Below, piece after piece: positions 15,224 through 22,454 of a DNA stretch of 27,283 nucleotides (its first letter is position 1; each line of letters begins with the position of its first letter). Under the pieces are notes generated by a model that was not told where the DNA came from, made no database searches, and worked only from the letters and a program-made list of their open reading frames with translations. The DNA lies in NCBI GenBank assembly GCA_031411835.1, contig JANOBV010000361.1, positions 1-27,283 on the forward strand. The letters run 5' to 3'. The position numbers were made by a program, and so were the translations under genes. This DNA is from JADKIH01 sp031411835 (GTDB lineage Bacteria; Bacteroidota; Bacteroidia; AKYH767-A; 2013-40CM-41-45).

Positions 15224-16200
15224 TAGATCATACGCAAACCGGAAGTCAACGGCATAAAATTAGGAATATGGTGTCTGTTATACTCAGCCATTGAGTTTGA
15301 TAGTTTATTTCTTTGGATCAGTATATTAGGGCAATATGTATTCACAGGAAGTTTTACAAGAAATTTCGTCAATCTACTTTCTAAATTGAAATATTTTCTA
15401 CTGAAGATGGCAGCAGGAAAAGCAGGGATAGGAATACCCCAACTTTTAACTTCTAGCTCCGGTGAATTTTGCCATCGAACATTTCCGGCAAAACGACCTG
15501 AATTAACACTTGAAGAAAATATAGGATTTACTGAAAGCTCATTCGAAAGAACATCTTTCAACAATACCAATAACTGCTCGAAAATATTTTCTATTTCATT
15601 TACAGAATCGACTTTAAGGAACCAATTTTTCCGTAATGAAATTATTTCTTCCACTTTTGCTGCAAGCGGTCCATCCTCTAATCCGAGAAATTGCAGATCA
15701 TATTCAAGTGCACGTGCTTCGAGCAGGAAAGATCTAACTTTAATGATCCTGTATTTTTTCTGCATTGTCATTACAAAAAGCATTCTGATCATAAATTCAA
15801 GTGCAGTTTGACGACGGAGAATAAGGTCGTCCTCTGGATCAATTTTCGAAATAGGGTAAATATCATCTCCACCGATTAGTCGATAATTATGAAAATGAGT
15901 TAGAGTACTCGCCTCATTGAAATGAGATTCACAAGCGCCAAACAATGGATGAACAAATAAATATTTTGATTCGTTGAATAATTTTGCTCGTGGGTCATAG
16001 TTAGTAGACGTATTATCTTTGAAGATAACAACCATATCAAGATCAGAAATTCCGGGAGCAGAAACGCTTCCAATTCTGTAAACGCTACGAATTTTCCCAT
16101 GGTTCATCAGAGCACTACATACTGTGCTAATAGCGATCTCGTACTTTTCAGGACTGACGAATGAAGGTAAGTCGATCAGAGTATATTGTCTTAATCTCAT
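15223..16200 (-). CDS. Predicted nucleotidyltransferase-fold protein, second of a pair
   Basis: A 325-residue soluble protein with no signal peptide. Residues 41-60 (YRIGSVSAPGISDLDMVVIF) fit the pol-beta-type nucleotidyltransferase signature: hGS (G44, S45) followed by a D-x-D pair (D53, D55) at the end of a strand. The rest is mostly helical, with a long helix around RSFLLEARALEYDLQFL and a C-terminal tail that I do not recognise. The fold includes enzymes that add nucleoside or phosphoryl groups to sugars, proteins or small molecules (for example kanamycin nucleotidyltransferase; LicD-type phosphotransferases are distant relatives). The substrate is unknown. It follows another nucleotidyltransferase-fold gene by 2 bp and overlaps a GT4 gene by one base. 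The third acidic metal ligand is not evident. Confidence 0.68.
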   Translation of the reverse strand: MRLRQYTLIDLPSFVSPEKYEIAISTVCSALMNHGKIRSVYRIGSVSAPGISDLDMVVIFKDNTSTNYDPRAKLFNESKYLFVHPLFGACESHFNEASTLTHFHNYRLIGGDDIYPISKIDPEDDLILRRQTALEFMIRMLFVMTMQKKYRIIKVRSFLLEARALEYDLQFLGLEDGPLAAKVEEIISLRKNWFLKVDSVNEIENIFEQLLVLLKDVLSNELSVNPIFSSSVNSGRFAGNVRWQNSPELEVKSWGIPIPAFPAAIFSRKYFNLESRLTKFLVKLPVNTYCPNILIQRNKLSNSMAEYNRHHIPNFMPLTSGLRMI

Positions 16201-16202
16201 AC

Positions 16203-17210
16203 CTATTGACTTTGAATTTTTAATTTCGCAAGTGCAGTAAAATTATTCATTCGAGTAAATAATCCATTATTGATCAATACCTGAATATAATTTGGCACAA
16301 CAATCGAAATACTTTGGCGACGTTTCCAACTTAAAAAATCGAGACGTTGCAAAAAAGATCGATCTTGAGATGAAAGCTTCACATTCCATTGAGAACGAAT
16401 TGAAGAAACTTCGTTCATAACAGCATAATCATCTGCCGGGAAATCTTTTTCCATTTCCTGAAAGCTATACTTTTTAAAGATGCCTTTTTTATCACGTGCT
16501 TGAACATAAGAAGCAGGCAACATCATGAATTCACTTAAAATTGCTTTTAATTGATAGAGATTCCATTTTCTCGTTTTATCGGATAGTTTACGTTGAATGC
16601 TTTCACACAATCTAAGAAAAGATTTCTTCAGATCCACATCCGACTTTTCCTGCACTCGAAGTGTAAGTGAAATATCACCAATTAGAGAACGCGAATGATG
16701 AAGAACAGCAACGGGGAGAAACCATTCAGGATAGTTTGTTAGATCGTTTTCCGAAAGTACAAACCAACCGTGATGTTGAAAGGGATCTATGCGGTGCATG
16801 ATACTTCGTAAGCCATGTAATGTAAAAGCTACTTCTGCCAGTTTTTTTTCATCCGACAATATTTTACTATTGAGAATAATGAGACCATCAAAATCACTAT
16901 ACGGTATCTCTTCCCCTGTTGCATAACTTCCATGTACAAAAGCTCCTGTTAAATGATGGCGAATTTTCATCAGTTGACTTTTGATTTCAATCAAGTCTTT
17001 ATTCGCTCCAGAGTAAACAGGAAAATCAATTTTAATTTCTTCGAGATGTGAAACGACAAATTTCTTAGAATACATCTTTGAAATAAGTTTAGCATTCCGT
17101 CGAAATAAAATTTTTGGAAAAAAAACAGACAACATTCCACCTGACGGTGTAAATGAGCCACCGTTGATATATCTATTTAAAAAATACGTTCGGTTTTGAG
17201 CCGGCCACAT
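16203..17210 (-). CDS. Predicted nucleotidyltransferase-fold protein, first gene of the operon
   Basis: A 335-residue soluble protein. Residues 89-114 hold GAFVHGSYATGEEIPYSDFD, a good match to the pol-beta-type nucleotidyltransferase motif: GS (G94, S95) and D-x-D (D106, D108). The third acidic residue may be D142 in MHRIDPFQHHGWFVL, but this is a guess. The remainder is helical and unfamiliar. The frame is open to a TTG at 17249, but the ATG at 17210 (MWPAQNRTYF) is preferred because AAGGAG lies 9 bases before it, an unusually good ribosome binding site for this window. It opens the ten-gene operon, 2 bp before the second nucleotidyltransferase-fold gene. The two differ in sequence outside the motif. 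A role in attaching a phosphate-linked group to the glycan is possible but unproven. Confidence 0.7.
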   Translation of the reverse strand: MWPAQNRTYFLNRYINGGSFTPSGGMLSVFFPKILFRRNAKLISKMYSKKFVVSHLEEIKIDFPVYSGANKDLIEIKSQLMKIRHHLTGAFVHGSYATGEEIPYSDFDGLIILNSKILSDEKKLAEVAFTLHGLRSIMHRIDPFQHHGWFVLSENDLTNYPEWFLPVAVLHHSRSLIGDISLTLRVQEKSDVDLKKSFLRLCESIQRKLSDKTRKWNLYQLKAILSEFMMLPASYVQARDKKGIFKKYSFQEMEKDFPADDYAVMNEVSSIRSQWNVKLSSQDRSFLQRLDFLSWKRRQSISIVVPNYIQVLINNGLFTRMNNFTALAKLKIQSQ

Positions 17211-17410
17211 ATGTTGTTTCTCCTTCTTTGCATATGAACAAGAATGCAAGTTCGCAAATTCTAATGAAAATAAATTATTCCCCCGTCACAAATCAACACA
17301 TTTAGGGTAAAATATTATATGGTTTATGCGTCTAAATGTTACAAAACCGAAGAATTTAAATGATATTAGGCACTATCCACCAATTAAATTTTGATTGGAG
17401 TGTAACTTAC

Positions 17411-17525
17411 AGTAAAATTGGGGGTTGAATAAATAAAATATATGCCACGAATACACGAATTATTGTGGCATATAGTAAAATTGGGGGTTGAATCAATAAA
17501 ATGATTTTGCCACGAATGCACGAAT
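17411..17525. repeat. Direct repeat of about 50 bp
   Basis: Two copies (17411-17460 and 17474-17525) share AGTAAAATTGGGGGTTGAAT exactly, then a slightly variable A-rich part and GCCACGAAT[AG]CACGAAT. The first copy is followed by GTGGCATATA, giving a 10-bp inverted repeat (17439-17448 with 17465-17474). The second begins the longer hairpin that ends at 17573. The pair looks like a local duplication of a dispersed element. Confidence 0.85.
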
Positions 17526-17573
17526 AAGTGTTGAATTATTTAAACAAAACATCCATTCGTGCATTCGTGGCAA
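17507..17573. repeat. 19-bp perfect inverted repeat of the CACGAAT type
   Basis: Arms 17507-17525 (TTGCCACGAATGCACGAAT) and 17555-17573 are perfectly complementary around a 29-base AT-rich loop. The hairpin ends 37 bp before the methyltransferase start. Its arm shares GCCACGAA and CACGAAT with the terminator-like hairpin at 4648-4706, so both belong to one dispersed family. In this place, between divergent genes, it is not a terminator for either; a role in the leader of the methyltransferase mRNA or as a mobile remnant is possible. Confidence 0.85.
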
Positions 17574-17610
17574 TTAAGTAAGGTTTGAATCAGGTTGATA
17601 ATTCTATTTT

Positions 17611-18372
17611 ATGAAATCGAAGAACATTAAAATTGCAGCTAGTGTGGTGAATGAAAACCAGGCTAAAAATCGAAAAGAAATTATCGGCTTGTTTAACAAT
17701 AACCCTCTGCCTGACGATGAATTAATGCGTAACCTTGGACTGTTTTTAAATCCATCCGATTTTAGAAAATTTCTTTTCATCAACGATCTATACAGAAAAA
17801 ATTTAGGTATACATGGTTTAGTAATGGAATTTGGAGTACGATGGGGACAAAACATGAATTTGTTTCAAAGTCTTCGGTCGATTTACGAACCATTCAATTA
17901 TAGTCGTCGCATTATTGGATTTGATACTTGGGAAGGCTTTCCATCCGTTCATCCTAAAGATGGAAAAGAAAAATATACGGTTCAAGGAGGTTACAATGTA
18001 ACTGCAAACTACAAAGTATTTCTCGAGAAGGTTCTAAAAAATCTAGAGAACGAAAGTCCGTTGGAACATTTGCAAAAATTCGAACTTGTACAAGGTGATG
18101 CCAGTTTTGAATTGGAAAAATATTTGAAGACCCATCCTGAAACAATCATTTCTCTTGCCTACTTTGATTTTGATCTTTATGAGCCGACAAAAAAATGTCT
18201 TGAGCTAATAAAGCCACACATCACGAAAGGAACAGTAATTGGTTTCGACGAATTGAATCAACCTAAATTTCCCGGTGAAACAATTGCCTTACGTGAAGCA
18301 TTAGGACTTGACAAATACAGTATTAAACGGAGTGAATTTAGTCACTATCAATCGTATTTGATTATTGAATAA
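17611..18372 (+). CDS. TylF/MycF-type SAM-dependent O-methyltransferase
   Basis: A 253-residue methyltransferase of the macrocin O-methyltransferase (TylF) family, which methylates hydroxyls on deoxysugars in a metal-dependent way. Motif I is VMEFGVRWG at 71-79, followed by GFDTWEGFP at 103-111, QGDASF at 161-166, YFDFDLYEPT at 184-193 with D186 and D188, and GFDELNQP at 211-218. The last two stretches correspond to the metal-binding aspartate region of the family. It is the only plus-strand gene in the right two thirds of the window, has its own upstream region, and ends base-to-base against the stop codon of a minus-strand GT4 gene. It probably methylates a deoxysugar of the locus product or its nucleotide-linked precursor. 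Confidence 0.87.
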   Translation: MKSKNIKIAASVVNENQAKNRKEIIGLFNNNPLPDDELMRNLGLFLNPSDFRKFLFINDLYRKNLGIHGLVMEFGVRWGQNMNLFQSLRSIYEPFNYSRRIIGFDTWEGFPSVHPKDGKEKYTVQGGYNVTANYKVFLEKVLKNLENESPLEHLQKFELVQGDASFELEKYLKTHPETIISLAYFDFDLYEPTKKCLELIKPHITKGTVIGFDELNQPKFPGETIALREALGLDKYSIKRSEFSHYQSYLIIE

Positions 18373-19557
18373 TTAAAGCGAGTAAGCAAAATTTATTAGC
18401 TCCAACATTTTTGCATCAAAAGAAAGCGGCTTAATATCTCCACTTGCTTTTTGCGCTAGCGACTTAGCTATGTTCGGGTTATCGATCAAATACTTTATGC
18501 CATCAGCAAGCGCTTTTGAATTATCAGGTTCAACAAAATAAACATTAGAATTATTCAAAACATCTCTTGTTGCCGGAGTATCAGGAGTAATGATCACGTT
18601 TCCTGTTGACATGTATTCGTTTATCTTTTGCGGATAATTGAATTCGATCATATGATCTTTTGAGGTGTAATAACTAACTAGGATATCAGCTGCTAGCTGA
18701 TAATTTCTCACTGCTGCAGAATCATTCATAAATCCGGAAAACAATGTATTGATTGCTCCAATTTCTTCGCAGTATTTTTTCACACTTTCAACAGCACTTT
18801 CTCTGCCACCGGTAAAGAAGAACATGTACTCTTTCAATTGCGATGCTGCTTGAAGAATATACTTCAATTCATTCACATCCATTCCAAGTTTTCCAGTGTA
18901 CACTATTAACGGCCTTTCAGCTGAATAATTTATTTTCTTTCGTGCATCAGCTTTTGTTAAGTCGTTTTTGAAAACAGGAACCGGAGCTAGAGAAAGCATA
19001 AATTTTTCCTTTGGCAATGGGACTATTTTCATTATTGCATCGCGAGTGGTTGTAACACCTGCAAAAATCCCGTCAGAATTTTTTACTACCCATTTGAAGA
19101 GCTTTCTATTCGTAACTTCCGCTGCAACAAAAATAATTTTTAATCGAAGTAAATTGCCGGTCAACTTTTTCAATAATAACATTGGAAAAATTGATTTTGG
19201 ATCGCGAGAAAGTACCACTGATTCTTTACGAAAGATAAGTTGACTGAATGCAATTCTGAATGCTGTAATTGTAAAAGCAAAAAGCATAACAACAACAGAA
19301 TAAATGGCGGGCGAATTTTCTCGCATCCATGTGTATTGCATGGTTGTCTTAATTTTATTTTTTATCGCAAAGGCTGAAGGGATCTCACTTTGACGAATGT
19401 TTTCCTTCATGTACACATAAGGATAAACAATTTCAACATCTGCTCCATTAGCAGCTAAACCATCGCACATCCGCATATCGAATATTCGATTTGTTGTTGG
19501 ACGTAACAAACAAAATGGAGAAAGTATGTAGAATTTCAGGTGCGGCTTGTCATTCAT
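18373..19557 (-). CDS. Glycosyltransferase family 4 with internal hydrophobic segment
   Basis: A 394-residue GT-B glycosyltransferase. The N-terminal part reads YILSPFCLLRPTTNRIFDMR and includes a strongly hydrophobic stretch around residues 84-105 (AIYSVVVMLFAFTITAFRIA), which should dip into or lie on the inner membrane. The C-terminal domain has VYTGKLGMDVNELKYIL and YPQKINEYMSTGNVIITPD; the latter matches the GT4 form in which KxxEYMxxG replaces the classical EX7E end. It is the last gene of the right-hand minus-strand block, 14 bp after the GNAT gene. It probably adds a sugar on the cytoplasmic membrane face. Donor unknown. Confidence 0.84.
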   Translation of the reverse strand: MNDKPHLKFYILSPFCLLRPTTNRIFDMRMCDGLAANGADVEIVYPYVYMKENIRQSEIPSAFAIKNKIKTTMQYTWMRENSPAIYSVVVMLFAFTITAFRIAFSQLIFRKESVVLSRDPKSIFPMLLLKKLTGNLLRLKIIFVAAEVTNRKLFKWVVKNSDGIFAGVTTTRDAIMKIVPLPKEKFMLSLAPVPVFKNDLTKADARKKINYSAERPLIVYTGKLGMDVNELKYILQAASQLKEYMFFFTGGRESAVESVKKYCEEIGAINTLFSGFMNDSAAVRNYQLAADILVSYYTSKDHMIEFNYPQKINEYMSTGNVIITPDTPATRDVLNNSNVYFVEPDNSKALADGIKYLIDNPNIAKSLAQKASGDIKPLSFDAKMLELINFAYSL

Positions 19558-19571
19558 TATAAAATACCCAT

Positions 19572-20102
19572 TTATTGACCGGGAAATTCGCGCGCTAGAA
19601 CAGCCATGTACAATTGATCAGAATATTTTCCTTGCTTGTAAACATCTTCACGCAATGTACCTTCAGTTTTAAATCCGCAGCTTTCATAGATTCGAATTGC
19701 AGCTACATTTTCAGTTCTGACTTTCAGGTACACACGATTCATTCCCAAATTTTCAAAAGCAAATTGAATAGTTTTGTAACATGCTTCTTTTCCATAGCCT
19801 TTGCCATTCTGAATTGCATCTACTAAAATTGCAAATTCGGCTTGACGATGAATGAGATTAATATTTTTCAAGAAGGTCATTCCAACTAACGAATTACTTG
19901 AAATTGATTCTACACCAAAAACAGTATTAGGAAAATTTACTTTAATATTTTTTTCATACCAATCCAACTCATCCTCGTAACTTACAGGAAATGGATGCCC
20001 GGAGAAATCGTTTCGTACTCCTTCCTGGTTACGCCATTTCCAGGTAACCTTTGCATCTTCAAGAGTAAGTGCACGTAATTGTATTTTGTCTTTTGTACTC
20101 AT
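19572..20102 (-). CDS. GNAT N-acetyltransferase, probably for an amino sugar
   Basis: A 176-residue GNAT protein of the RimJ/RimL-like Acetyltransf_3 group. It opens with IQLRALTLEDAKVTWKWRN, has GKGYGKEACYKTIQFAF as the acetyl-CoA pyrophosphate loop (the Q/R-x-x-G-x-G/A type) and NVAAIRIYESCGFKTEGTLR as motif B. Relatives such as PseH and WecD acetylate the 4-amino group of nucleotide-linked dideoxy sugars. Its ATG overlaps the stop of the FemAB-like gene by four bases, and the perosamine-synthase-like aminotransferase is two genes upstream, which supports the same job here. Ribosomal protein acetylation (RimL-like) is a less likely alternative given the operon. Confidence 0.86.
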   Translation of the reverse strand: MSTKDKIQLRALTLEDAKVTWKWRNQEGVRNDFSGHPFPVSYEDELDWYEKNIKVNFPNTVFGVESISSNSLVGMTFLKNINLIHRQAEFAILVDAIQNGKGYGKEACYKTIQFAFENLGMNRVYLKVRTENVAAIRIYESCGFKTEGTLREDVYKQGKYSDQLYMAVLAREFPGQ

Positions 20103-21199
20103 ATCATATCCTCTTCAGTAAATCGATAACGTTGTAGGATCGATTTATATTTCACTGACTGTTTCGGGAATTTCTTCTCCCATTTCTCTATGAGAGAATC
20201 GTACACACTTTGATTATGCACTCTTTTTCCAATGGTAAATTTAACTTTTTTATCGGAAAAATTCATTTTGAATGTCAATAAAGGATCATCGTCGGCAGCT
20301 GTTACCCCACCACCCAAATGAATTTGCTCTAAGCCACAAGATTTAGCCCAAACAATGCCATGATGAAGCATCAAGTTACTTACGGCAAGTTTTTTACCTT
20401 CTTCATTTGCTGATGAAAGAAAGTAATGCCCCATAGTTTCACCTTTTAGAAAAACCGTAGCCCCGAGAATTTTTCCATCAACTCGAGCAGTCATAAAAGT
20501 ACCTGAATTTATTGCCAATTTTTTTAACTCATCAAAAAATCCGGATGAGAAGAAATACATTTTTGCAGCACCGAGATGCTCCATATTATCAAGATAGATC
20601 TTTACAAATACATCGAAGTCTTTTGCAGTTGAATCAATCACTATTTGAACACCATTCTTTTCAGCTTTGCGAATCTTATTTCGATTTTGACTTGTATAGC
20701 CCAGAAGAATCTCATCTATTGAACGATCAAGTTTCACTGTAATGTAATCTCGCAATGGCACAATTGCCAAAGTCTTCGAATTGCGAAATAAATTTTCATT
20801 CGCATACAAAGGATTGAATCGAATAAACTCTGTGACTACATTTTCTTTAATACAATAATGCTGAAAGTCTTTTTCAGCCTCTGCTATAAAACTACTTTCA
20901 TTCGTTGTACTGATTGGGCCTGTATAACCATAGACCGTTTCTATGTCTTTGTAGTTTGATTCTACGCCGTCAATTTTAATAATTCGAAGCAGAAAAGGAT
21001 AATAGAATTTTTCGCCATTTTGTTCAAAGAAAAAAAGTCGGATATCACCATCACCATTTGCGTAATACATTTTGTGATAATCATACGAATAATTAACATC
21101 TTGCAAATGCAAAGGAAGCGAATGAAAACAATCATCCCACGCTTCTTTATCGTCGGTCGTGAAAACCATTGACTTTTCCTTCTCTGCATTCATTTTCAT
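20099..21199 (-). CDS. FemAB/GNAT-like acyl or aminoacyl transferase
   Basis: A 366-residue protein with the double-GNAT layout of the FemAB-like family (Acetyltransf_6). Recognisable parts are GYTSQNRNKIRKAEKNGVQI near the middle, ARVDGKILGATVFLKGE, LSSANEEGKKLAVSNLMLHHGIVWAKS and HLGGGVTAADDDPLLTFKMNFS, which are the typical motifs of the second GNAT repeat. Family members transfer amino acids from tRNA or acyl groups from CoA onto amino groups; several occur in exopolysaccharide loci. Lying between a sugar aminotransferase gene and an N-acetyltransferase gene, it may put an amino acid or acyl group on an amino sugar. It begins 6 bp after the aminotransferase stop. In-frame ATGs at 21193 and 21169 are alternative starts. 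Confidence 0.82.
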   Translation of the reverse strand: MKMNAEKEKSMVFTTDDKEAWDDCFHSLPLHLQDVNYSYDYHKMYYANGDGDIRLFFFEQNGEKFYYPFLLRIIKIDGVESNYKDIETVYGYTGPISTTNESSFIAEAEKDFQHYCIKENVVTEFIRFNPLYANENLFRNSKTLAIVPLRDYITVKLDRSIDEILLGYTSQNRNKIRKAEKNGVQIVIDSTAKDFDVFVKIYLDNMEHLGAAKMYFFSSGFFDELKKLAINSGTFMTARVDGKILGATVFLKGETMGHYFLSSANEEGKKLAVSNLMLHHGIVWAKSCGLEQIHLGGGVTAADDDPLLTFKMNFSDKKVKFTIGKRVHNQSVYDSLIEKWEKKFPKQSVKYKSILQRYRFTEEDMI

Positions 21200-21205
21200 A
21201 TGAAT

Positions 21206-22297
21206 TTACTTTCGAAGAAAGTCTTTTATTTTACTTGTAACAGTTAATATCTGACTTTTCGTTAACTCCGGATAACTAGGCAGAATCAAACATTGATGAT
21301 TCAATTGATCCGCAACTTTATTGTTCGACGGAATTGATTTCAGATGAGTATGCTCGTTGATGTTATAAAACATTGGACGTGTTTCTATACTATTTTCAAA
21401 GAGAAAAAGCTCCAACATTCTTTTGCGAGTTAAATCGAAACCATTGAAACGAATTGCAAACATCCATTGAGCATGTTCTGTATTGGGTTCTAATTCTTGG
21501 AATCGAATTTCATCGACACTTTCAAGTTCTTTTTTATAGAGAGCGAAAACATCAAATTTCTTTGAACGAATTTCATCTAGCATTTCAAGCTGACCATACA
21601 ACAGAGCAGCTTGAATATTAGACATACGATAATTGTAACCTAATTTATCGTGTACATAGCGAACACTCGATTGACCTTGTCCACGAACAGAATTCAAGTA
21701 TTCAAAAAGCTGATCATCTTGGGTAAGTACAGCACCTCCTTCTCCACTTGTGATCGTTTTATTTCCGAAGAATGAAAGCGAAGACATCAGCGAAGCTGTA
21801 CCGCTATACTGTCCATCGTATTTACCAAACAAGCCTTCACAATTATCTTCAACAATGAGTAGATCCGGATGCTTCTTTTTCAAAGCAGGGACATTGATGA
21901 TATTGCCTAAATTATGAACGACAAGTAAAGCAGTATCTTTTCCCGTCCCTTGAATTTTCGAAACGTCCATATTCCAAGTCGAAAGATCTGCATCCATAAC
22001 TTCGAAATCGAATCCGCCTGAAAATAGAAAGCTATTCCATGCAGCAACGTAAACATTATTCGGGACAATAATTTTTCTAAGATTGGGATATTTGAATTTC
22101 AATCCAAGCGCAAGCATGTGCGTTGCACACGTTCCATTATTCACCAAAATAACATACTTGCTACCGATGATCTCTTTCAGCTTTTCTTTCGCTTTATCGA
22201 TGTAAACACCTTGCGATGAGATCCAAGTTGAATCAAGTGCATCATGAGCATATTTCAAGCATGAAGCCGGCAAATAGGGAAGATAAATTGGGAGCAT
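21206..22297 (-). CDS. DegT/DnrJ/EryC1 sugar aminotransferase, perosamine-synthase-like
   Basis: A 363-residue PLP enzyme of the sugar aminotransferase family. The PLP lysine is K180 in SFFGNKTITSGEGGAV; the cofactor-ring aspartate region is IVEDNCEGLFG (E150, D151). DSTWISSQGVYIDK near residue 22, SFFGNKTIT, RGQGQ and GYNYRMSNIQAALLYGQLE closely resemble GDP-perosamine synthase (RfbE/Per), which converts GDP-4-keto-6-deoxymannose to GDP-perosamine using glutamate. Other 4-keto-6-deoxy sugar nucleotides remain possible substrates. It is the first gene after a 157-bp gap and is followed at 6 bp by the FemAB-like gene. The catalytic lysine is present, so this is an aminotransferase and not a ColD-type dehydrase. 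Confidence 0.86.
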   Translation of the reverse strand: MLPIYLPYLPASCLKYAHDALDSTWISSQGVYIDKAKEKLKEIIGSKYVILVNNGTCATHMLALGLKFKYPNLRKIIVPNNVYVAAWNSFLFSGGFDFEVMDADLSTWNMDVSKIQGTGKDTALLVVHNLGNIINVPALKKKHPDLLIVEDNCEGLFGKYDGQYSGTASLMSSLSFFGNKTITSGEGGAVLTQDDQLFEYLNSVRGQGQSSVRYVHDKLGYNYRMSNIQAALLYGQLEMLDEIRSKKFDVFALYKKELESVDEIRFQELEPNTEHAQWMFAIRFNGFDLTRKRMLELFLFENSIETRPMFYNINEHTHLKSIPSNNKVADQLNHQCLILPSYPELTKSQILTVTSKIKDFLRK

Positions 22298-22357
22298 AGT
22301 TTTGTTTTTACTTGGTTTAGAAGGGCTTTGTTACACCTTTTCCAAGCAGATTCAAAA

Positions 22358-22387
22358 CAAATAATAACGTATTTAATTAATTATCAA
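22358..22387 (-). promoter_or_regulatory. Possible Bacteroidota-type promoter for the aminotransferase gene cluster
   Basis: On the minus strand a TTG (22387-22385) is followed after 18 bases by TATTATTTG (22366-22358). This is close to the Bacteroidota pattern TTTG...TAnnTTTG but has three bases instead of two in the spacer of the -7 box. It would give a leader of about 50 bases before the ATG at 22297. The 157-bp gap is the only large one in the right-hand block, which favours a promoter here. Confidence 0.3.
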
Positions 22388-22454
22388 TACTTTATAAATG
22401 ATAATTTAAAAAAACGATTAATGGTCACATAAACAAAATTCACTTATTCCTATC

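Larger units (their letters stand above)
17211..17610. other. Divergent intergenic region with repeats and dyads
   Basis: About 400 bases lie between the divergent starts of the ten-gene operon (minus) and the TylF-like methyltransferase (plus), and promoters for both must be here. The half next to the operon has an 8-bp dyad (ACATTTAG 17298-17305 with CTAAATGT 17332-17339) and a ribosome binding site AAGGAG just before the operon start. The half next to the methyltransferase is filled by the direct and inverted repeats listed separately. I did not find a convincing match to the Bacteroidota promoter TAnnTTTG on either strand. Confidence 0.5.

Noticed and set aside
15386..15811. 141-codon plus-strand open frame antisense to the second nucleotidyltransferase-fold gene
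   Set aside because: The minus-strand frame has the GS/D-x-D motif and operon spacing; the plus frame has no recognisable features.
17211..17249. TTG start at 17249 for the first nucleotidyltransferase-fold gene
   Set aside because: The ATG at 17210 has AAGGAG nine bases upstream, while the extension starts with TTG and its codons encode that ribosome binding site.
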